36,912 bases of DNA from NCBI RefSeq assembly GCF_002252705.1, contig NZ_NQLA01000030.1, forward strand, positions 1 through 36,912. Reading direction: 5' to 3'. A program made the translations under genes and the position numbers. This DNA comes from Vulcanococcus limneticus LL. GTDB taxonomy: Bacteria > Cyanobacteriota > Cyanobacteriia > PCC-6307 > Cyanobiaceae. The notes beneath the pieces were generated by a model that did no database searches, had not been told where the DNA came from, and was given only the letters and a program-made list of their open reading frames with translations. Below, piece by piece: positions 31,331-36,912 of this stretch (its first letter is position 1; every line of letters starts with the position of its first letter).

Positions 31331-31596
31331 GCTGGACGGTCCTCTTCACCAAGCAGGCCCAGAAGGACGCTCGCAAACTCGCTTCCGCATCCCCTGCTCT
31401 CAAGCAGAAAGCTCAGGTCCTGCTGGACATCCTGGCCGTCGACCCCTATCAGCAACCACCTCCCTACGAGGCCCTGGTCGGCGATCTGCGAGGAGCCTGC
31501 TCACGCCGCATCAACATCCAGCACCGCCTCGTCTACCAGGTGCTGGAGGAGGAGCGGATCGTGAAGGTGCTGCGCCTCTGGAGCCACTACGAGTAG
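31327..31596 (+). CDS. yoeB: YoeB/Txe-family mRNA interferase toxin
   Basis: An 89-aa protein starting at GTG within the antitoxin stop (GTGA), which fits coupled, lower expression. WTVLFTKQAQKDARKLASA, PYQQPPPYEALVGDLRGAC and SRRINIQHRLVYQV are diagnostic of the YoeB fold; the Glu, Arg, His and final Tyr residues (WSHYE) form the active site. Free YoeB binds the ribosome and cleaves mRNA at the A site, arresting growth. All motifs are intact. Confidence 0.88.
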   Translation: MSWTVLFTKQAQKDARKLASASPALKQKAQVLLDILAVDPYQQPPPYEALVGDLRGACSRRINIQHRLVYQVLEEERIVKVLRLWSHYE

Positions 31597-31617
31597 CCCC
31601 ACCCGGCAACAGGAGGC

Positions 31618-31995
31618 ATGGCCTCCTCCCCCAGCGAACACGAGATCCAGCAGCTCATCCGCCTGGCCTGCGGCCGCGGCGCGGTGCGGCTCTGGCGCAA
31701 CAACACCGGCGCCCTGGTCGACCAGCAAGGGCGCTTCGTGCGCTTCGGGCTCTGCAAGGGCAGCAGCGACCTGATCGGGCTACGGGCCCTGGAGATCACG
31801 CCAGAGCTGGTCGGCCAGCGGCTCGCCCAGTTCGTCGCCCTGGAGATAAAGACGAGCTCCGGAACCGTCAGCCAGGAGCAGCAGGCGTTTCTGCGCCTCG
31901 TGCAGGAGCTTGGCGGAGTGGCGGCCGTGTGTCGCTCGATCGAGCAGGCCCGGGCGGTCCTGGACATCGGGCCTGCGGGAGGGCCAAGCGAATGA
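31618..31995 (+). CDS. VRR-NUC domain nuclease
   Basis: A 125-aa stand-alone VRR-NUC (PD-(D/E)XK) protein. Motif residues are visible in LCKGSSDLIGLRAL (Asp), FVALEIKTSSGTVSQEQQAFL (Glu-Ile-Lys and Gln) and LRLVQELGGVAAVCRSIEQA. Small phage versions resolve branched DNA such as Holliday junctions, which suits the recombination genes around it. GGAGG lies one base before the ATG, unusually close, so initiation efficiency may be low. Its stop overlaps the next start as ATGA. Confidence 0.8.
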   Translation: MASSPSEHEIQQLIRLACGRGAVRLWRNNTGALVDQQGRFVRFGLCKGSSDLIGLRALEITPELVGQRLAQFVALEIKTSSGTVSQEQQAFLRLVQELGGVAAVCRSIEQARAVLDIGPAGGPSE

Positions 31996-32171
31996 ACAGG
32001 CCCGAACTCCGCAGGCAGCTGCAGGCCTTGGCCCGTCGTCATCCCGGCATCCACCCCTACACGCTGGCTCTGCGCTTCCAGGCCCAGACGGGCCGGGTTC
32101 TCACCGGCCAACAGGTCAAGCAGCTCTTGGCCGAGCCAGGAAACCACCGAAGGCAGGCTGCCAAGCTGTAA
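31992..32171 (+). CDS. Small basic protein (59 aa), coupled to the nuclease gene
   Basis: Starts MNRPELRRQLQALARRHPG at an ATG that overlaps the VRR-NUC stop. Helical and basic, with a later RFQAQTGRVLTGQQVKQLL that looks like a small DNA-binding helix-turn-helix. No family recognised. Its end overlaps the first CAAGC repeat that precedes the regulator gene. A nuclease accessory role is suggested by the overlap only. Confidence 0.55.
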   Translation: MNRPELRRQLQALARRHPGIHPYTLALRFQAQTGRVLTGQQVKQLLAEPGNHRRQAAKL

Positions 32172-32196
32172 CAAGCTCTGGCTTGCATTGCCAAGC
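32162..32196. promoter_or_regulatory. CAAGC repeat array before the regulator gene
   Basis: CAAGC occurs at 32162, 32172 and 32192, with its reverse complement GCTTG at 32181, so units are spaced about 10 bases, one helical turn. Two perfect inverted repeats result: CAAGC-TCTG-GCTTG and GCTTG-CATTGC-CAAGC. It ends 18 bases before the start of the putative HTH protein. This suggests a binding site for that protein or another dimeric repressor. Confidence 0.5.
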
Positions 32197-32214
32197 AGCA
32201 CTTAGGATTGGGCT

Positions 32215-32910
32215 ATGGCACAAGCAAAAAAGCCCGTCAAGCGCACCTACCAGGCGGTCCTGGACTGGCAGGACGAGTCCCGCAGAGCCTTCGGGAAGAT
32301 GCTGCTCAACTGGCGGCGCCGTAACGGCTGGACCCAGTACACCGCCTGCGAATGGGGCACGGAAGCCGAGTTTGAGGTGATCTCCTACGGCAACCTCTCG
32401 GTGATCGAGCAGGGCAAGGCCGGTGAGCTGCGCCAGAAGGCCTTCTTCCAGCTGGAGGAGCTCAACCGTCGCCTGGCGGAGAAGGACTGGGGACCGGTCA
32501 AGTCCCAGCGGTTGAAGGACCAGCTGAAGGACGCGGAGCCCCTGCGCGGCGATGACGACAAGCTCTGGGATGCCGTGGACTTCTGGAGCTGCTACATCGG
32601 CTATGTGCCGGTGCCCAGGGCCTTTCAAGCAGCGCCAGCGCCGACCCTGACGTCGAAGCGCGCCGAGGAGATCTGTCAGAAATGGCGCCAGCACGTGCGC
32701 CGCGTGATCAAGGATGGCGGCCTCGACGTCACCCAGGCCCTGGAGCAGCTGGTCAAGAGTGCCCCGAAGGAGCACCAGAAGCGTTTCTCGGAAGTGCTGG
32801 CCATCGACGACTACAGCTCGGTTGAGCTGGCTCAGCTCTGGGTGGATGGCGAGGACTTCCTGCCCGAGCAGTGGATCGGCGCCTGGGAGCAGAAAGCGCT
32901 GGGCGCCTGA
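32215..32910 (+). CDS. Putative HTH-type regulator (231 aa)
   Basis: The N-terminal 80 residues, including FGKMLLNWRRRNGWTQYTA, then a helix ending YGNLSVIEQGKAGELRQ, resemble a divergent XRE/Cro-like helix-turn-helix: a GWTQ entry helix and a later recognition-type segment, with a longer than usual turn. The remaining 150 residues are helical (VKSQRLKDQLKD, EEICQKWRQHVRRVI, SVELAQLWVDGEDFL) and unassigned. It stands alone behind a repeat array that looks like an operator and before a second set of CAAGC repeats. It is therefore a candidate phage repressor or activator. A replication protein is the alternative. Confidence 0.5.
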   Translation: MAQAKKPVKRTYQAVLDWQDESRRAFGKMLLNWRRRNGWTQYTACEWGTEAEFEVISYGNLSVIEQGKAGELRQKAFFQLEELNRRLAEKDWGPVKSQRLKDQLKDAEPLRGDDDKLWDAVDFWSCYIGYVPVPRAFQAAPAPTLTSKRAEEICQKWRQHVRRVIKDGGLDVTQALEQLVKSAPKEHQKRFSEVLAIDDYSSVELAQLWVDGEDFLPEQWIGAWEQKALGA

Positions 32911-32987
32911 TCGGTCCGCTCCTGCGGACGCAGCCAGGAGCAGTCCGGACGATTGCGAGCAGAGCCTGGGGTTGCGCCTAGCGTTAG

Positions 32988-33020
32988 CAAGCCGCTAAGC
33001 TCAAGCCAGCGGGCACAAGC
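32988..33020. promoter_or_regulatory. CAAGCC direct repeats before the 243-aa gene
   Basis: CAAGCC starts at 32988, 33002 and 33016, with exact 14-bp spacing. An overlapping inverted repeat TTAGC-AAGCC-GCTAA lies at 32984-32998. The array ends 16 bases before the start at 33037. The core is the same CAAGC that precedes 32215, suggesting a shared regulator. Confidence 0.5.
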
Positions 33021-33036
33021 CCGGCTTTCAGTTGCC

Positions 33037-33768
33037 ATGACGCAATCCCCCGCACGCGCAGGCGTGTCAACCGACGCCCTCGCGTTGCTCGACGAAAAGG
33101 GCAGCGCCGAGCGCGCCCTTACGGCCGCCCTGGCCTCGTTCCAGGAACAGGTGCAGGCCGTCCCTTCCCTTGATCTAGCTGCTGTGGTCGAAGCAGCCAG
33201 GCCAGCCTTTGCCTCAGGCATTGCCTTCAGCGCCCAGCTGGTTGAAATCCGCGGCCGCAACAAGTTGCGGGTCACCGTGATGCACGCTGGCGGTGCCGAG
33301 GTCACCAGCGAGGAGTGGGCCGACGAGGTCGACGACTTGCTGCGGGCCGCCGGCTGGATGCTGGCCATGCTGCTGGGCATCCCTTTGGCCAAGCAGGCTC
33401 GGCCTGTAGAGGCTGAGAAGGACGGACCAGCCGAACTCGTAGATGTGGTTGCCGTTGACGATTCGGCTCAGGCCTCTCCTTCTCAGCCGTCGGAGCAGGA
33501 TCCCGCTCCGGCGGCTGACCTCGAGGTCGCCCTGGGGCCCCTGACACCCAAGGAGATCGAGGTCACCCACCAGCGGATCCTCGCCCTGCCGCAGGCAGCG
33601 CGTCAGGAGCTGACCAAGGCGTTCCGTGAACACTTTCAGGTGCCGCGCAATGCCCGCTCCATCGGTGATCGCATCACCCAGCACCAGCACGCCGCCTTCA
33701 TCGATTGCTTCCTGGAGGAGTGCGAGGGGCACGGGCCTGATGGCGAGAACGAGCCGGACGAGCCATGA
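33037..33768 (+). CDS. Hypothetical early phage protein (243 aa)
   Basis: Starts MTQSPARAGVSTDALALLD; an in-frame start at 32953 would run through the repeat array and is rejected. It has two folded parts joined by a Pro/Ala/Ser-rich acidic linker (about 155-180). The N-terminal part includes KLRVTVMHAGGAEVTSEEW, then AAGWMLAMLLGIPLA. The C-terminal helices are PKEIEVTHQRILALPQAA, RQELTKAFREHF and HAAFIDCFLEECEG. The latter resembles small DNA-interacting modules of phage early proteins, but I cannot name it. It heads an operon in which every gene overlaps the next. Confidence 0.55.
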   Translation: MTQSPARAGVSTDALALLDEKGSAERALTAALASFQEQVQAVPSLDLAAVVEAARPAFASGIAFSAQLVEIRGRNKLRVTVMHAGGAEVTSEEWADEVDDLLRAAGWMLAMLLGIPLAKQARPVEAEKDGPAELVDVVAVDDSAQASPSQPSEQDPAPAADLEVALGPLTPKEIEVTHQRILALPQAARQELTKAFREHFQVPRNARSIGDRITQHQHAAFIDCFLEECEGHGPDGENEPDEP

Positions 33769-34010
33769 GCACAAGCCATCGCCCCCGGCTGCCCCGTCGC
33801 TACGGCGAGCAGCCCCGCTCGGTGGCCGGCCGCTATTTCATCCAGACACAGGTGCGCACCGACGTCTACCTGCGGGTCCGCGAGGTGATGGAGCGCCACA
33901 ACCTCTCGGCCAGCGGAGCAGTGCATCACCTGCTGCGTGAGCGCTTTGGTTTGCCGCCCCTTCCCCCGTTCGATCAACAGCCCATTTCCACCGATTCAAC
34001 CCATGGCTAA
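33765..34010 (+). CDS. Ribbon-helix-helix-like protein (81 aa)
   Basis: The start ATG overlaps the preceding stop (ATGA). FIQTQVRTDVYLRVREVMER followed by NLSASGAVHHLLRERFG has the strand-helix-helix layout of an RHH DNA-binding domain (residues about 24-62). It is flanked by a basic N-terminus and Pro-rich tail. It overlaps the SSB-like gene by eight bases. A transcriptional role within this operon is likely. It is similar in type, not in sequence, to the RHH protein at 29326. Confidence 0.6.
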   Translation: MSTSHRPRLPRRYGEQPRSVAGRYFIQTQVRTDVYLRVREVMERHNLSASGAVHHLLRERFGLPPLPPFDQQPISTDSTHG

Positions 34011-34596
34011 GGACATCTTTCGTACCCCCCTCGCCGAAGTGCGCTGGGCCCACCTGATCACTCCCCGGCACCAGCTCGACAAGAGCAAGCCCAAGGCCTG
34101 GACCGCCGATCTGCTGCTGCCCAACAGCGACGAGAAAGCCCAATCCTTCCTGCTGGCGATGGAGGACCAGTTCATCGCCCTGCATGGCAGCCGTAAACGG
34201 CGTGCCGAAAAGGGCTTCCCCTGGAAGGCGGACAAGGAGAAGTCCAGCGAGATCACCGTGGTGCGCTTCAAGGTGCCGCAGTTCCAGCGGCGCGATGGCT
34301 CCCTTTCCGAGGGGCCGCGCATCGTCGATGCCAAGAAGCAGCCCTGGGATGGGGCCGCCATCGGCAATGGCTCCAAGGTGATCGTCGCCTTCGACATCTA
34401 CGACTGGGACGGCGAGAACGGCTGCGGCATGACCTTCCAGCCGCGTGCCGTTCAGGTCGTGGAGTTCGTGCCCTACGAGCAGGTCGACCCCACTGATGGT
34501 TTCGAAGAGCTCGATGGCTACACCACCGGTAGTGCCACGGAGACCGGAAGCACTACAGGTTGGGCCGTTGATGACGACGACGAGGCCCCCTTCTGA
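34003..34596 (+). CDS. Single-stranded DNA-binding protein-like (DUF2815 type)
   Basis: A 197-aa protein starting MAKDIFRTPLAEVRWAHLI, overlapping the previous stop. The OB-like body includes KPKAWTADLLLPNSDE, KRRAEKGFPWKADKE, SEGPRIVDAKKQPWDG, IGNGSKVIVAFDIYDW and CGMTFQPRAVQVVEF, which match DUF2815 phage proteins. The tail is acidic and ends WAVDDDDEAPF, the short acidic C-terminus by which SSBs recruit partners. It probably coats single-stranded element DNA and works with the RecB-like exonuclease and SF2 helicase. Confidence 0.75.
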   Translation: MAKDIFRTPLAEVRWAHLITPRHQLDKSKPKAWTADLLLPNSDEKAQSFLLAMEDQFIALHGSRKRRAEKGFPWKADKEKSSEITVVRFKVPQFQRRDGSLSEGPRIVDAKKQPWDGAAIGNGSKVIVAFDIYDWDGENGCGMTFQPRAVQVVEFVPYEQVDPTDGFEELDGYTTGSATETGSTTGWAVDDDDEAPF

Positions 34597-34883
34597 TGGC
34601 CTCGCCGTACTTCACCAGCAGCCGGGGCGGTGGGCGCCGCCCCCAGCTGCCGGCCTTCTGCCGCACACGCCGGCCCACCACCGTCGCGGTTACGGCCAGC
34701 AGCCTCGTCGGGCTGCGTGGCCTGGTGCTGCTGGGGCTGGCGTTTCAGCTCAGCACCCTGCTGCTCGTACTCGCCGGGCCCGTGCCACCGCGGCCGATGG
34801 CCAGCACAAAGAGCGTCTTCCGCCCCGATGCCGGCAGTGATGCCGCTGAGCTCCCACCCGTCACACCGCTTTCAGACCGATGA
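34596..34883 (+). CDS. Small single-pass membrane protein (95 aa)
   Basis: The ATG overlaps the SSB stop (TGATG). A basic N-terminus (RGGGRRPQLPAFCRTRR) precedes one hydrophobic helix, LVLLGLAFQLSTLLLVLAG (about 43-61). A polar tail follows, with its stop overlapping the KilA-N start. No family recognised. A membrane protein inside an early operon might serve in superinfection exclusion or anchoring, which is an inference. Confidence 0.5.
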   Translation: MASPYFTSSRGGGRRPQLPAFCRTRRPTTVAVTASSLVGLRGLVLLGLAFQLSTLLLVLAGPVPPRPMASTKSVFRPDAGSDAAELPPVTPLSDR

Positions 34884-35689
34884 ACACCACGACGTCGTCG
34901 TCCCATTCCGCTGCATCTGTCGCCTCGATGAATCACCCCGCTCTGATCTCCCGCTCCTGGAACGGCACGCCGATTTCTCGGCGCACCACCGATGGCTACG
35001 TCAATGCCACCGCCATGTGCAAAGCCAATGGCAAGCGGTGGAAGGACTATCGCGAGTCCGACCGGTGCCAGCTGTATCTGGATGCCCTGGAAAGCGTGGC
35101 CGGAATTTCCGTCCACGCCCTCGTTGAGTCCCGATCAGGCGGCGCCGGCGGCGGCGGCACCTGGGTTCATCCCCAGGTCGCGGTCGATCTGGCCCGCTGG
35201 ATCAGCGCGCCGTTTGCGGTGTGGATGGACGGCTGGTTCCTAGAGAGCGTTCAGCAGAAGCAGCTGACACCGGTGGAGACGACTGCCGTGCCCGGGCTCC
35301 GGGAAGCCGAGGTGATCACCCTGGTGGAGCGCAGCATTGGCTTGTTCGAGCGGCTGGGCGGGCTGGATCAGCGCGATCAGCTCCTGTTCAAGGACATCGT
35401 GCGCAGCAACGTGCTCACCGCGAGCTCGGGACTGCTGCCCGGCACCCAGACCGACGAGGAGCTCACCTTGGGGGATGCCTGGCTGGAGGTGTTCCAGCAA
35501 GCGCTGCCGCGCGGCCAGTTCTGCGCAGCCGGCAAGCTCATAGCCAGGGCCTACCGCGAGGAGTTCGGAGAAGAACCTCCTTGCCGCCAACAGTTTGTTG
35601 ACGGGGCCCCGCGCCAGGTCAAGAGCTATCGCCGCTCCTGGTTGATCGAGACCCTCCAGCGCTTCCGCGCTCAGCTGGCAGGAGGCTGA
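34880..35689 (+). CDS. KilA-N domain protein
   Basis: A 269-aa protein starting at ATG overlapping the preceding stop; an internal ATG (MNHPALISRSW) is an alternative start. Residues about 22-120 carry the KilA-N DNA-binding domain: RSWNGTPISRRTTDGYVNA, AMCKANGKRWKDYRES, GTWVHPQVAVDLARWIS and FAVWMDGWFLE. The C-terminal half is helical, with a final basic segment (QVKSYRRSWLIETLQRFRA). KilA-N proteins are common in phages and act as DNA-binding regulators or antirepressors. Ordinary length, no defect. Confidence 0.8.
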   Translation: MNTTTSSSHSAASVASMNHPALISRSWNGTPISRRTTDGYVNATAMCKANGKRWKDYRESDRCQLYLDALESVAGISVHALVESRSGGAGGGGTWVHPQVAVDLARWISAPFAVWMDGWFLESVQQKQLTPVETTAVPGLREAEVITLVERSIGLFERLGGLDQRDQLLFKDIVRSNVLTASSGLLPGTQTDEELTLGDAWLEVFQQALPRGQFCAAGKLIARAYREEFGEEPPCRQQFVDGAPRQVKSYRRSWLIETLQRFRAQLAGG

Positions 35690-35925
35690 TGGACACCGCC
35701 ACAACGCCAAACCGCCAGCGGGTCTGGGTCACGACGGCAGAAGCCTGCACTGCCCTGGGGATGAGCCGCGAAACCCTCCGCCAGCTGCGGCTGCGGGGGG
35801 TGCTCCAGCCAGGCAAGCACTACCGCCGCTGGGGCTGCACCCAGGGCCGGGGGCCGCTGCAGTGGCACCTGGAGAACGTGGAGGCCACGATCACCGGCTG
35901 GAGTCGGCGAAACCTGCGGGGTTAG
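35689..35925 (+). CDS. Excisionase-like helix-turn-helix protein
   Basis: A 78-aa protein with TGATG overlap from KilA-N. WVTTAEACTALGMSRETLRQ and LRLRGVLQPGKHYRRWG form a winged HTH of the MerR/excisionase kind, and GPLQWHLENVEATITGWSR is the usual ending of phage versions (a wing and last helix). Such proteins direct excision or activate an integrase operon. It is the last element gene visible. No integrase follows, which is odd for an excisionase. Confidence 0.7.
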   Translation: MDTATTPNRQRVWVTTAEACTALGMSRETLRQLRLRGVLQPGKHYRRWGCTQGRGPLQWHLENVEATITGWSRRNLRG

Positions 35926-36120
35926 CAGCGAAGCACCGCCCATCCCACAGACTCGGTCCATGCCCGTATTACAGCCAAGAGGCTAGAAGTCGCGCCATAA
36001 GCATGGGTGGTCATGCAGGGATCGGCCGCACTACGGCCAGCCTTGCCAGGCAACAATTCATTCCGATGACACTGCTGATAGGGGATAAACAGCTAGAAGT
36101 GGAGTGAGACACATCAGCCG
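35926..36120. other. Junction gap between the element and the flanking gene
   Basis: 195 bases with no supported gene. A 9-bp direct repeat GCTAGAAGT occurs at 35983 and 36093. There is no tRNA, no clear att core and no promoter. The base composition shifts from the GC-rich element to the more AT-rich flanking gene around here, so a right attachment end is plausible. Confidence 0.3.
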
Positions 36121-36912
36121 ATGAGTAGCAAAAGACACCTGTTGGCGGCGCTCATTTGCGTCCATGTGATGCTGCCGACCACGGTGGTCGCCAACGCTCC
36201 TGCCAGGGATGGCGAGGTAATTGACTATGTTGATCTGAATATCAGAGACTTTAAGGCAAAAACGTTGCCTTTCTCGAAGGTTCTGCCCTCAACAGCTGAG
36301 ATCGGGCAAAAGGTTCTTTTTGATCAGGCTTATAGAGGCAGGCTTTGCTTTATTTCCTGTCATTTTTATGACGGTTGCACCTCGAAGTGGAGCCAGTACT
36401 ACCTAGATCTGCAGCCGTACGAGAGCACGTGCTTTGCGCTGGCAGGTGGTTGCAACACCATTACGTTTCCAAGGCCTGACCCCCGAATAAGGGTCAGCGT
36501 TGGTGGCCAAGAGTTTGAGGTTTCGATGATTGACGAAGGTCGCTATCGCTATTACTTGCCACTAGCGCTAAGGCAGGCAATAGCTGCTAGCGAGAGCACT
36601 CCCGTCATCATCAAGACGACATGGGACAAATACCAAGACTACAGGGTTGGGGATAGGTCGAGGAGGCTGTTGGGAGCGGTTCTCAACCGAAATGATGAGA
36701 TTGAAGTTCCGCGCTCAGCGGGGCCGTCAGCTACAAGCATTGAAGAAAAGTTGAACGAGCTCAAGGTTCTTAGAGATAAAGGCCTAATTGATGAGGGCGA
36801 ATACAATCGCCTTAGGGAGACCCTGGAAAACCCAGGCCATCCGCGCGACAATGGCTCAGTGATCACAGGCAAGGACTGGGTTGATGGGCGGCAAGCAGCT
36901 CGGTTTCTCGGA
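36121..36912 (+). CDS. Secreted protein with a C-terminal SHOCT-like domain, partial
   Basis: 264 codons from the ATG, still open at the window end. The N-terminus is a signal peptide (KRHLLAALICVHVMLP, cleavage likely after TTVVANA). A Cys-rich middle (RLCFISCHFYDGCTSKW, STCFALAGGCNTITF) suggests disulfides in the periplasm. Residues about 207-235 (IEEKLNELKVLRDKGLIDEG, EYNRLRETL) match the short SHOCT oligomerisation motif. It is more AT-rich than the prophage and appears to be a host gene beyond the right edge. No catalytic motif is seen. Confidence 0.65.
   Translation, partial: MSSKRHLLAALICVHVMLPTTVVANAPARDGEVIDYVDLNIRDFKAKTLPFSKVLPSTAEIGQKVLFDQAYRGRLCFISCHFYDGCTSKWSQYYLDLQPYESTCFALAGGCNTITFPRPDPRIRVSVGGQEFEVSMIDEGRYRYYLPLALRQAIAASESTPVIIKTTWDKYQDYRVGDRSRRLLGAVLNRNDEIEVPRSAGPSATSIEEKLNELKVLRDKGLIDEGEYNRLRETLENPGHPRDNGSVITGKDWVDGRQAARFLG

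Noticed and set aside
36003-36107. 34-codon frame in the right junction gap
   Set aside because: No ribosome site and no similarity that I recognise; could be chance.
35926-36120. tRNA or attachment core at the right junction
   Set aside because: No cloverleaf and no T-loop consensus; only a 9-bp direct repeat was seen, too short to call.

Overview
The window is GC-rich, with short intergenic gaps, many start/stop overlaps (ATGA, TGATG) and weak Shine-Dalgarno sequences. Codon and protein style resemble freshwater picocyanobacteria (Cyanobium/Synechococcus/Vulcanococcus type). That assignment is an inference from style, because no rRNA or other taxonomic marker is present.

Left flank (about 1-7 kb): the downstream half of a BREX type 3 anti-phage operon, read rightward. 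A small PD-(D/E)XK-like nuclease protein is followed by a SNF2-type helicase (brxHII), a PglZ-domain protein and a BrxA-like protein. Start and stop codons abut or overlap from gene to gene. brxF, brxC and pglX would lie upstream of the window. Next come a zinc metallopeptidase with an HELLH motif, then an HNH endonuclease and a 57-aa protein on the other strand.

Middle (about 8-29.5 kb): a prophage-like element. Its leftward structural run starts with small and large terminase, a region-2/3-only sigma factor, a DUF4055-type portal, a LysM protein, a scaffold-like coiled-coil protein and several small proteins. It ends with an HK97-type major capsid protein, a decoration-like protein, two small proteins, a fibre-like protein and a seven-bladed propeller adhesin. 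A rightward block (13.4-15.9 kb) interrupts it with an L,D-transpeptidase-fold protein, a holin-like protein and small genes, most followed by strong hairpins. A low-GC rightward Lit-like (U49) metallopeptidase gene is inserted between portal and terminase, the usual place for phage-exclusion cargo. A second sigma-like factor lies at the left end. I recognise no tape measure, tail tube, sheath, connector or baseplate gene.

Replication and regulation (about 25.7-36 kb): a PD-(D/E)XK exonuclease and a large zinc-ribbon/Toprim/DUF927-like primase-helicase run leftward. They are separated by a 287-bp non-coding gap holding a cluster of GTAAC/GTTAC motifs and a perfect 15-bp inverted repeat, a candidate replication origin. 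Rightward genes encode an SF2 helicase, a YefM/YoeB toxin-antitoxin pair, a VRR-NUC nuclease, a putative HTH regulator flanked by CAAGC repeats, an acidic-tailed SSB-like protein, a KilA-N protein and an excisionase-like HTH protein. No integrase is visible. The window ends inside a secreted, SHOCT-ended protein that looks like host sequence.

Working model: a BREX-3 island adjoins a picocyanobacterial prophage, or a capsid-forming satellite, that has its own replication, packaging, head, fibre and lysis genes. It carries two sigma-like factors and at least one exclusion-type cargo gene, but no recognisable tail or integrase.
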